Positions 11,349 through 20,907 of a stretch of 64,000 nucleotides of DNA are shown in pieces. The DNA lies in the NCBI GenBank assembly GCA_023052935.1, contig CM041295.1, positions 168,384,366 to 168,448,365 of the forward strand. The letters are read 5' to 3'. The stretch's first letter is position 1, and each line of letters begins with the position of its first letter. The notes under the pieces were generated by a model that was not told the origin of the DNA, searched no databases, and saw only the letters and a list, made by a program, of their open reading frames with translations. The position numbers and the translations under genes are program-made. Origin of the DNA: Piezodorus guildinii (taxonomy: Eukaryota; Arthropoda; Insecta; Hemiptera; Pentatomidae).

Positions 11349-14300
11349 CTACCCCCTCCTTAGACGTGCTCTGTCCCAGAGCACAGATTGCAGAAGCTGA
11401 GCGATGCTGATCTTCCTCCGATGTAGGTGTTTTGTCTTTCCAGGGGTTGAACGTGCATACCATTATGATGACTCCAGAGTTGGCGAACGTCTCTTCTACA
11501 ATGTTCCTGACAATCCTCCACTCCAGGCCATCGTATCCACAACCCAACTTCGGGATGGCGAGCTTGGTGACACGCAGTTCCAGAAGCTTTCTCCGCAGGT
11601 CGTCAAGACTCCGGCGCAGTGTGTCGTATGTCGGCTTCTGCTCTGATGAACTCTTGGTAACCAAGTAAAACAGGTGCCGGCCTTCATGCTCTTGATGGAG
11701 AGTCTTCCCAACTCTTGGTCCCTGGCGTTCCAGCTCTTCAATTCCAGCGAACTTCTTCCTGAAGACCGTCGCAATCCCCCGGGAATTCCTCAGATGTTCG
11801 GCGACACAATGTGCTAGAGCATAGTCTACCGGTAACGAGAATATGTCTCTGTAAACTGTCTGCGTTACCCTAAGGGAGTCTGGCGCCTTAGGATGGGGAG
11901 TTAGGTCCTTGTCGGTGAGGTTCCTCACTTGCTGTTCCTCTGTAGGGCCATGGTTTCCCTTGTATGGAGCCAATCGGTTGAAATGGACTACCTTGGGTTT
12001 TCCTTTGGGCTGCTTCCTGATCCTATAGATGACATCATTGATCCTCTTGATGACCTCATACGGTCCGTCCCAGGAGTTTTGAAGTTTCGGTGAGTAGCCA
12101 TGCCTTCTTCGAGGATCGTGTAGCCAGACCAAGTCTCCTGGTTGGAAGCCACCTTTCTCTGCCTTGATGTCGTAACGCTCCTTCATTCTGTCACTTGCTC
12201 CCTGGATGTTTGTGCGAACCTTCTCGTGAATAGTGTTCATTCGCTTCCGTAGGTTCGTGACGTAGTCTTCTCCGGCGACCTCTTCATCAGGCTTGAAACC
12301 GAATTTCAGATCGCAAGGCAAGCGTAGTTCTCTACCGAACACGACATTGGCGGGGGTCTGCCCTGTCGTTTCATTGACTGAACTACGATAGGCTAGCAAG
12401 AACAGATGAAGATATTGGTCCCAGTCTCGCTGATGGTCAGAAACTACCTTGGCCAAATATCGACCCATCGTCCTGTTCATGCGCTCTACCATGCCATCGG
12501 ACTGAGGGTGAAGAGGCGTCGTTCTGGTCTTCCGTATTCCTAGAGCCTCGCACATCCTGGTGAAGACTGCCGACTCAAAGTTTCTTCCTTGGTCAGCATG
12601 AAGTTCCATGGGCACCCCAAACCGACTGACGAGCTGCTTCACGAGAACATCTGCAACCGTGGCGGCCTCCTGATTCGGAAGGGCGTAAGCTTCCACCCAC
12701 TTTGAAAAATAATCCATGGCCACGAGAATGTATCGGTTGCCATTATCTGTCACAGGAAAAGGGCCAGCGATGTCTACCGCTATTCTCTCGAATGGTGCTC
12801 CTACGTTGTATTTCTTCATAGGTGCCTTCTTTTTCCTTATCGGTCCATTAGAGGCGGCACAAGTTGCACACCGCCGGCACCAATCTAACACATCGTCCTT
12901 GAGGTTTGCCCAGTAAAAGCGTTCACGAACCTTTTCTAATGTCCGGTGAACTCCAAGGTGGCCACCAGATGCTCCATCATGTAATTCCCTCAGTACTTCG
13001 GGCACTTTAATCTTTGGTACGATGAGCTGTAGTCTCCGCTGATCTCCCTCTGTGTTCTCCAATGCTCGTTTCAGCAGACCTTTGTCCAGTAGAATGGAGT
13101 TCCATTGAGCCCAATAGGTTTTTATATTTTTCGACATTGGAGCAACATCCTGCCAGCTTGGTCTCCTTTGGCCTGATAGCTTCCATTCCCTTATTTGTTT
13201 CAAGTCCGGGTCCTCGTCCTGTTCCTTTGCCAGTTGTGTGTCCTGCCAACCGTCGGTAACGACCGTAGTCCGCAACACTGTTGCTTGCTTTTCTTCTTGT
13301 CGAGAACAATGCTTGCATTCTCCGTCACAGGGTCTCCTTGAGAGCGCATCCGCATTCCGGTGACTCGTTCCAGAACGATGAGCAGATTCGAAGTCATATT
13401 CCTGAAGGCGCTCGATCCACCGTGCAACTTGTCCCTCCGGTGACTTGAATCGCAGCAGCCACATTAGAGCTGCGTGGTCCGTTCTCAGTAGAAATCTTCT
13501 TCCATACAGGTATTTATGAAAGTGCTCTATGGACTTAACCACTGCCAGAAGCTCTTTCCTTGTGACACAGTAGTTGCGTTCTGGAGCTGACAGTGCTTTG
13601 CTGAAGTACCCAATAACCTTTTCTTCCCCGTCTTGGAGTTGGGAAAGGACGCTTCCAATAGCAGTGTTGCTGGCATCTGTGTCAAGAATGAACTTGCCCT
13701 CGGGACGTGGATAGCTTAGAATAGGCGCACTACTCAATTTCTTCTTTAACTCCTCAAATGAAGCCTGACACTCGCGATCCCAAAGGAAAGTCCGTTTTTC
13801 CTCAGTGAGCCTGGTAAGAGGTTTTGCGATGTTGGCGAATCCTTTCACGTACCTCCTGTAGTAGGTGCAGAGTCCGAGGAAACTTCTCACTTGGTGCTTA
13901 TCTCGAGGTGCTGGCCAATTGGTGATCGCTGTAATCTTCTCTGGGTCAACAGCAACTCCGTTGTCTGATACAACATGCCCCAGGTAGTTGACTTGCCTTC
14001 GGAAGAGATTGCACTTCTTCGGGTTCAGTTTTAGATTAGCTGCACGCAGCCGTTCGAAGACCCGCTCCAGATTCTCCAGATGGTGAGTGAAGGATTTTCC
14101 CAGTACAATGATGTCGTCCAAGTAAACCAGGCATATCTCCCAAGAAAGGCCTCTTAAGACGCTTTCCATCAGCCTCTCGAACGTTGCAGGTGCATTGCAA
14201 AGCCCGAATGGCATTACCGTAAATTGCCAGAGGCCAGTGCCGATTGAAAATGCCGTCTTCTCCTTATCTTCCGGTGCCAATCCAACCTGCCAATATCCAC

Positions 14301-15588
14301 TGCGGAGATCCAAGGTAGAAAATAGTTTGCAACCCTCTAATGTGTCCAGCGTGTCGTCAATCCTTGGGAGTGGGTAACTGTCCTTCTTCGTGGCGTTGTT
14401 CAAAAGACGGTAATCTACGCAGAATCTTGTCGTCCCATCTTTCTTTTTCACCAGTACGACAGGAGACATCCATGGGCTACTCGAGGGCTCGATGACACCA
14501 TCATTCGCCATATCCTTAATCATCTCCTCGGCATCCTTTCGTTTAGCTAGCGGCAGCCTCCTCGGGATCTGTCGGATGGGCTGTGTATCCCCGGTGTCAA
14601 TTTTGTGCTGGACGATGTTCGTTCTACCCCGTGGTCCTGAGCTGATCTCGAAAATGTCCTGCCATCGGGTAATCAATCCCTTCACGATTTCGCTCTGTTC
14701 AGGCGAAAGTTTTCTGCATGATTCCTCCACGAATCCTTTTAATTCTTCGGGTAGTCCTCGTTGCTCGGTGGGGTTGCGTTGTAGCTGTCGGACTACTGAG
14801 GTAGCGGCCGTACATTCTCCGACTGGTGTTCCTCTCTTTAGTGTCACCGGGAAGCTGTTCAGATTCATCAGTCGGATTGGGGTGGTATGTCCGACCTTGA
14901 TGAGAGACCTTGCAACCAGAACACCGCGTCCGACTTCCTGCTCCTCGTGCTTCCCAGGTTCAAGTAGAAGACATTGACCCTCCGGTAGTCGTCCATTGAT
15001 CGTCCCATGCGTCAGAATTTGACTCCGTGCAGGTAAGGTGGTGTCTTCTAGTAGGAGTACTCGTGCATAGAGGTCCTTTCCCTGCCGAAGGATGACCTCT
15101 TCGTCTCCCAGCGTCATCACACCTCTCGACATGTCCAGCTTGATCCCGTATTTGATCATCAAGTCCATGCCGAAGATGACTTCCTCGTCTATTTTCGCCA
15201 CGAGAACGCGGTGCTCTAGACGTTGGCCCCCGATGAAGAAAGTGGCAACTGTCTCCCCGTAGACCTCGGCTGGCTGTCCTGTGGCTGTCCGTAACGCCCA
15301 AGTGGTAGGTAATATCTTCTTAGCGTTAACTGCCTTCGGGTTCAGTATTGTCATGGTTGCGCCGGTATCCAGCAGAAAACTCCGCAGCTGCCCGTTCACC
15401 ATTCCATCCACATAAAAACTATTTGTCTTGCTCCCTATTGTCGCGATTCTCACGGCGACCCTGGGGCCTTTGATGCTACGGGTTGACAGTTGCCCCTTCC
15501 CATCAACCCTCCTTAGTTTTCCTGTGGCTTTTCCGGCTTCCTGGTAGGACACTTGCTTCTGGGGTGTCCAAGTTGACCGCAGCTCCAA
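11329..15588 (-). CDS. pol: Gypsy Pol polyprotein with C-terminal macrodomain
   Basis: 1,419 codons, counted from a TTG at 15588; there is no ATG at the start, so it is probably made by frameshifting from gag. Domains in order: aspartic protease (DTGA at residues 74-77); reverse transcriptase about 330-560 (YLDD 489-492); RNase H (DTDAS 636-640); integrase zinc finger (His near 877 and 881, Cys 907 and 910) and catalytic core (D939, D999, E1035); a GPY/F-like module about 1150-1210 (SWDGPYEV). A macrodomain follows at about 1245-1384. It starts RDIFSLPVDYALAHCVAE and resembles TARG1/OARD1, with the equivalents of its catalytic Lys (LVTK, K1312) and Asp (GCGYD, D1353). The frame overlaps gag and sits -1 relative to it. 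It stops inside the 3' LTR. Retroelement functions are secure; ADP-ribosyl hydrolase activity is inferred. Confidence 0.95.
11349..11361 (-). promoter_or_regulatory. Polypurine tract of Gypsy element
   Basis: Read on the minus strand this is AAGGAGGGGGTAG, directly before the 3' LTR, the normal site of plus-strand DNA priming during reverse transcription. It also lies within pol coding sequence. Confidence 0.8.
11437..11856 (-). other. TARG1/OARD1-like macrodomain within Pol
   Basis: Pol residues about 1245-1384. Visible hallmarks are an N-terminal strand followed by ALAHCVAE, the RGIATVFRKKFAG loop, YLVTK followed by KPTYDTLRRSL, and IPKLGCGYDGLEW before the final strand (IIMVCTFNP). This order matches the ALC1/TARG1 class of macrodomains, which remove ADP-ribose from glutamate or bind its O-acyl forms. 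Lys and Asp at the two positions essential in TARG1 are retained. The domain follows the integrase tail with no stop between, so it would be made as part of Pol. Confidence 0.85.
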
Positions 15589-16802
15589 CAGCGTATCTCC
15601 TTTTTGCGGGTCCTGAGGGCTTCTAAAACCTTTGCTACTATGTCCTCGATGGTGGGGGCCGCGTTAGGCTCCGCTTCTGCCGCTCGAACTCGTGCATGTC
15701 CACGGACTGACTGCCTGACAGCCTCGAATTCCATGGCCTGCGACAATGCATCGCCCAAAGTTTTAGGGCGTGCGAGTTTCACTGCCTGTTGGGTTTCCGG
15801 GTCTCGAAGTCCATCCAGGAATTTGTCGATAGCCAAGCTCTCGTAGACGTCGTCGGTGACCGTTGGGTAGGCATTCCTCACTAGCCGGGCGATATCTGCT
15901 TCAAATTCCTGCAGCGTCTCGTTGGTCTTCTGGACCCTGTTCTTTAACTGGGAACGGTATAGTTGGTCCATGTGGCGATGGCCGAAACGCATCTCCAGTC
16001 TTTTCATCAGCTCACCGTAGTTGCACCGCTCCGACATGGGCATCCCCTGTAGCACTCCTAAGGCGTCTCCACGCAAGGCTAGGCACAACGCTGATGCTTG
16101 CGTCTCCTTTGACCACCCGTGGATCGAAGCCGCTGTCTCGAAGAGAGTCACGTAGTCCTCCCACGGCGTCTTCCCGTCGAACAATGGGATGGTGTTGTGC
16201 GTTGGTGGCATCCCAGCATTGGCGGAGGGAATGGTGTTGTGAGGGCTTCTCTCAGAGGGTTGGTCGGTGTCGATTGTCGGTGGGTTGCCCATACGTTCTT
16301 CTAGAGCTTCTATTCTTACCCTAAGTTCATTTTCTATTGAATCGACTTTTTCTCCTAATCTAGATTCTACATCAGCTAACTTATTATCTACACTTTCCAT
16401 TAACTTAGTTTCTAAATTGCCTAACTTAGCCTCCAATGTATTTTTAACAGTACTTAATTCATTACCTAACTTCTTTTCTACATTACCTAACTCATTTTTA
16501 ACAGTACTTAATTCATTACCTAACTTCTTTTCTACATTACCTAACTCATTTTTAACAGTACTTAATTCATTACCTAACTTCTTTTCTACATTACCTAATT
16601 CAGTTTTAAAAGTTGCAGACAACTTACTGAAATCATTTTCAAACGTAATCTCGTCTGGATTTTCCCCTGAATCAACAAAAAATTGGCGCAAGCGTTGTTG
16701 CAGTACTGATTTCGTTCCGGAAGTATCCAGATCTCGTTCTTCTAACTCCCGTCTTAAGTCTGCAACTTTTAAATCATTCAGTCTAACACTCTGAGAAGTC
16801 AT
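15513..16802 (-). CDS. gag: Gypsy Gag with N-terminal SAP motif and zinc knuckle
   Basis: 429 codons from the ATG at 16802; an in-frame GTG at 16811 is less likely. Residues about 5-40 (VRLNDLKVADLRRELEERDL, then GTKSVLQQRLRQFF) fit a SAP motif, a helix-extended-loop-helix DNA-binding fold found in SAF-A/B and PIAS proteins. A coiled coil follows, built on three 18-residue repeats (ELGNVEKKLGNELSTVKN). A retrotransposon-gag/capsid-like region (PLFDGKTPWEDYVTLFE onward) comes next, then one CCHC knuckle (CWSCGQLGHPRSKC) near the C-terminus. The stop TAA at 15513-15515 falls inside the pol frame. Gag would form the particle and package RNA; a chromatin-tethering role for SAP is inference. Confidence 0.9.
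   Translation of the reverse strand: MTSQSVRLNDLKVADLRRELEERDLDTSGTKSVLQQRLRQFFVDSGENPDEITFENDFSKLSATFKTELGNVEKKLGNELSTVKNELGNVEKKLGNELSTVKNELGNVEKKLGNELSTVKNTLEAKLGNLETKLMESVDNKLADVESRLGEKVDSIENELRVRIEALEERMGNPPTIDTDQPSERSPHNTIPSANAGMPPTHNTIPLFDGKTPWEDYVTLFETAASIHGWSKETQASALCLALRGDALGVLQGMPMSERCNYGELMKRLEMRFGHRHMDQLYRSQLKNRVQKTNETLQEFEADIARLVRNAYPTVTDDVYESLAIDKFLDGLRDPETQQAVKLARPKTLGDALSQAMEFEAVRQSVRGHARVRAAEAEPNAAPTIEDIVAKVLEALRTRKKEIRCWSCGQLGHPRSKCPTRKPEKPQEN
16440..16605 (-). repeat. 54-bp tandem repeat coding a Gag coiled coil
   Basis: Three near-identical 54-bp units encode the 18-residue repeat ELGNVEKKLGNELSTVKN. The nearly perfect DNA identity points to recent expansion or homogenisation. 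Copy number would change coiled-coil length in steps of 18 residues without breaking the frame. Confidence 0.85.
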
Positions 16803-16865
16803 TTTCCACACAGTAGCCCAATAATTACAAAAACAAGAAAACCAAAATTATAACCATTTACAATG

Positions 16866-16883
16866 ACCCCACACCTGACACCA
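16866..16883 (-). promoter_or_regulatory. Primer-binding site, tRNA-Leu-like
   Basis: On the element strand, TGGTGTCAGGTGTGGGGT begins 3 nt after the 5' LTR. Its complement ends CCTGACACCA, matching the 3' end of arthropod tRNA-Leu isoacceptors (CTGACA plus CCA), with some mismatches in the inner part against the forms I know. The location is secure; the isoacceptor is tentative. Confidence 0.65.
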
Positions 16884-16886
16884 AAT

Positions 16887-17457
16887 TGTTACGGGCTACG
16901 GGGTGTGAGAAATGAACTACTCCAGTTTACAAATTACAAATATTTATTAAATACAGAAAACACAAATACAAAGAGATTACTAACCACTATATTAACAATA
17001 ATAATGGAATCACTAGCTTAACTACTAAACAGTATACATATAAAATGAGGTATTCCTAACAAATAAACTACTTACGTAAATTCATACAATCTGTTAGACT
17101 TATTCTAGAACTTACAACTATAAAACACATATATAAACTACAGTCTTCTAATTTCCCACCGACCGGTTATCACAATATTGACACACAGTTTCACTATACT
17201 GTCACACTGTCACGAACTGTTCACTGTCACTGTTCACTGACACATCACTGATACTTGTTGAGCCGGATTAAGACTGACCCACCCAGGCTCAGGGGACCTC
17301 TATTTGTACCACCGCCGAATCTTCTAGCCCCACGTTGGGCGCAGGTAAGAAGGGTGGGCCGTTCCAGGCACTTCGAGGACTGTCCAGGTCCAGAAGTCTC
17401 TAGCCTCATCTAGGCCCCTCCAGGCGTGGTCCACCCGTCATTGTCTTGACCGTAGCA
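16887..17457 (-). repeat. 5' LTR of Gypsy element
   Basis: 571 bp, apparently identical to 10778-11348. It should carry the promoter: the element strand has TATATATGTG-type sequence in the central third. It ends next to the primer-binding site at 16883. Confidence 0.95.
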
Positions 17458-18737
17458 ATATATATATACAAATCCAATAAAGGTTATATAAAAGTCAAGA
17501 GAAAAAATAAAATAATTAAATAAAAATAATTAAAAGAAACAGTAAGAAGAGAAAAATATTGAATGAATATTAACAAAGATATCATAGTTTCTATTAAATG
17601 ATAATAACCACTGATAAAATATAATAATAGATGAAAATGAAAATTGGTCCAGATATACAGATATATTTTCAATATAAAGTAAATAAATAAAATATCTTCC
17701 ATCCATAAAAAAAAATTCTCAAACAATGAAAAAATAATATAATAAAGGAAAAAAAAAAAAAAAAAAAAAAAAACATTAAAAGAAACAGTGAGAAGAAAAA
17801 AAATACTGGATATTTAACAAAGATATTTCAGTTTCTACAAAATGATAACCACTGACAAAATATAACAATAAATAAAAATGAAATTTGGTCGAGATATACT
17901 GATATATCTTCAGTATAAAGTAAATAAATGAAATATCGTCCATCCAAAAAAAAAAAAATTAAAGTATTTTCTATTTTAAAAGTAAAGTTTCTCAAATAAT
18001 CAAAAAAAAAATATATTTAAAAAAAGAAAACATAAAATAAAAATAATTAAAATAAACAGTAAGAAGAGAAAAATACTGGATATTAACAAAGATATCATAG
18101 TTTCTATTAAATGATAATAACCACTGATAAAATATAATAATAGATGAAAATGAAAATTGTTCCAGATATACAGATATATCTTCAATATTAAGTAAATAAA
18201 TAAAATATCTTCCGTCCAAAAAAAATAAAGTATTTTCCATTCTAAAATAAAGTTTCTCAAATAATGAAAAAATACTATTAAAAAATAAAATGACATTCTT
18301 CTATTTAAAAAAAATAGATATCTACATTGCTTTAATTATACAGATCAGAAAATAAAAAAATACTAATACTTAAAAAAAAAAAAGTAAAATATTTACAATT
18401 ATAAAAATATATACACATATGCTTACACATACACACATTTACGTAAGCACACATATGCATAGTAATAAAAAAATGATAATTTGGATGAGAAAATGTGAAT
18501 TTAGAATAAACGTTTCTGAAAAAAAAAATAAAATGCAGACTTACAACACGTATGTAATTCGATTAGAAGAGTATATATATTACAAAAATAGGAAGATTAA
18601 AGATATAAAATGACCAAATTAACAAACTAAAATATATGCCTTTTAAATAACGAAAAAAAAATAAACACAAATAATAATTCTTTCCTAAGTGAATAAAATA
18701 AAGGTCTTTCAAAATATTGGAAACTTGAACAGAATTT
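17458..18737. repeat. AT-rich tandem repeat, about 250-270 bp period
   Basis: Three imperfect copies of a long AT-rich unit begin near 17532, 17777 and 18050. Each contains AACAGTAAGAAGAGAAAAATA, ACAAAGATATCATAGTTTCT and CCAGATATACAGATATAT in the same order (abbreviated or slightly changed between copies). The remaining sequence to 18737 is A-rich with no repeat I can trace. ORFs here (for example 17484-17726 and 17992-18296) are low-complexity frames within the repeats and not genes. Confidence 0.75.
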
Positions 18738-19660
18738 TCAGATAAACTCATCTAAGTCTGAGGGTTTGTTTATAATCACCGCTGGGCAACCATCTGACTT
18801 CCGGCACCTGACCCGGCCCCCACTAAACCACACATACTTAATATTGGCGGAAACCTTTTTCTGCCTGGCCTGCCAGTATAAATGCCTGTTGGTGGCTGTC
18901 ATTGCCTCGCTCACGTAGACGCGACTGTCGTTTTCATTCCATCCCAGTTGGCGCGTAGAAAAATCCCTTTTCACTTTTCTCTGTCTCACCAAGTCCTCTT
19001 TCACCGTCCGTCTGATGAAGCGAGCAATGATGGTCCCCGGGGTCCCAGGTTCCTTAGGCCTGAGGCGTACCGCGTGGTCCAGGTCTCCAGGGCTGAGCTG
19101 GACGCCCAGGCCCGCGCCGACGCTTAGTACAGTTCCCACGACGGTCTCACCCGGTCTTTCAGGGATTCCTCTGATTTCTATAGAATTACTAAGTTGTCTT
19201 TGTTCAGCGCTATTTACACGTCCTTCAAGATCGACTATTTTTTTTTTTCAATGTTTGGTTTTCCAGTGTCAGTTTTTCAACCTGATTTTTTTGATGTTCT
19301 AGAAGGCCTTCAATTTTTTGCAATCTTTCCATATTTTCGAAAGATAATTGTGAATGTTTTTCAAGCGTTTCCTTGATATCTTTTAATTCATCTATTGCTT
19401 GAAGCTTAGCCTTCATTCCTTTAATCTCTTCCTGTCAGCGCCCTCAGCAGGTCTATCACGGAACTGGGCTCAGTATCTGGTGATGCCTGCGATGACGACT
19501 CACAATCAGTACAGACCCATTTTTTGTGACCTTCTTGGCCCGCGGATTCTATTTTAATACATTTGGTGTGAAATACGTTTAGACAAATCGTACACGCCAA
19601 TCGTAATTTGTCGTCTCGGCCGGCTGATTTGTTGCAAATTTTACAATTGACCATTTTCAA
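18738..19660 (-). pseudogene. LINE ORF1: PHD finger, coiled coil, baculovirus-FP-like domain
   Basis: Three consecutive minus-strand blocks make one protein. The first (19421-19660) has a PHD-type zinc finger (CKICNKSAG, CTICLNVFHTKC, WVCTDC). The second (19225-19416) is a coiled coil. The third (about 18738-19190) holds the FP25K-like domain (IEIRGIPERPGETV, then RVYVSEAMTATNRHL, ANIKYVWFSGG and INKPSDLDEF before the stop). Frames change at about 19418 and at the T run near 19241. No ORF2 follows, so either the element was cut or only ORF1 was copied. The likely role in the parent LINE is RNA binding. Confidence 0.7.
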
Positions 19661-20344
19661 GTTTTGTACTATAAGTTTTACGTAAAAGAATAATAAAATA
19701 TTGAACGTAATAATAATAATAAACTGAGTGTATTTACGTAAAGCCTGCTAGTATTAGCGCAAGTAAACAGAACTATCCCCACTACTACTGCACAATAACT
19801 CTGACTTCGTAAACACTTTACGAGTTTTTATTGCTATATTTATATGTAATAGCAACTATAGTTAATTATAATGTTACCTGGTTCAGTAAGTCAATAGTTA
19901 AGAAGAAATTTCACTGAAACGTCCAAAAGTTTCTGTTGAAATAAACAAAATAACAGGAGACACAACTAAGCACCTTATTCCACCAGAGATACTCTAAGAC
20001 TGAAGACTTATTGTAAAACATTTATTTTATTTTCTTAAAGAAGGCTTATTATTTTCTTTTTCTTTCTTTTTTTCGTTTTTTAAAAGGCATAAATAATATT
20101 TTGTTGTTTTGGAAGATTTTTATTTTGTATCAACAATATTTTTGTTATATTGTCCTGCTTGTGTTCATAATTAAGCATTATAATATTCGTTTTCTATATG
20201 TTTTAGCGACTTGCATTTTATGTTTGTTTTTTTTTCTAAAAACTTAGGTATAAATTTATATTATTAATTTAAATATATATTTTTTCATTTTTTGATAGAT
20301 TCCAATAACTTTGAAATTATTCATATTTTAAGGATTCGCTCTAA
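19661..20344. other. Unassigned AT-rich DNA
   Basis: No gene is visible. T-rich tracts at 20050-20075 and 20226-20235 are the only notable features. Confidence 0.45.
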
Positions 20345-20359
20345 TCTATTCCTTAATGC

Positions 20360-20426
20360 CGACCCTTTTACAGTTATCCCAATTCCCCAATCCAGTTATG
20401 ATTAATATCCTTACCTCCTGTCACAT
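20360..20426 (+). pseudogene. 5' piece of a CR1-like LINE split by a Jockey insertion
   Basis: The segment ATTAATATCCTTACCTCCTG (20401-20420) matches the minus-strand start of the CR1-like copy at about 10480-10505 (coding ILTSCHIN). The sequence resumes at 25213 after the Jockey element. The 10-bp string CCTGTCACAT at 20417-20426 is the left target-site duplication. Confidence 0.8.
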
Positions 20427-20907
20427 TTTTTTTTTTTTTTTTTTTTTTTTTTTATTGAGATATATTACAATTTGTTACAAAATGAACAATAATAATATTG
20501 ATAAGAGACCACATTCATACTATATATACAGAAAATAATAATAATGGTCAAATTTCATAAAATATAACATAAATTCAAATATATACAATAAAATAATAAT
20601 AATAAATAAAAAACAAAACAAATCGAAACATAAACCTATTATTGAGATAAATAAAAAGTTGGCAAATAAATAAACATCTTATACACAATCATAACTATAT
20701 ACAATATATACAATTGCTAAAGGGACCCCAGCAAGCGCTTTTTCCTCCACTTGTGGAGGAAAAAGCGGAATCCAAGAGATCCCAGCACCTCTATCTCAGC
20801 CGCATCACTGGTCTGAGCCAGTGGAGGCTGAGTTAGGGCGCTGTAGCCACAAACATACCGTACATGAGTGGAGGATCTGACCATTGTCAGAACTCCAGTT
20901 TAAATGT

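Noticed and set aside
11404..16794. Many ORFs of 60-175 codons on the opposite strand or other frames of the Gypsy gag and pol
   Set aside because: They overlap an intact, domain-bearing frame and have no motif of their own.
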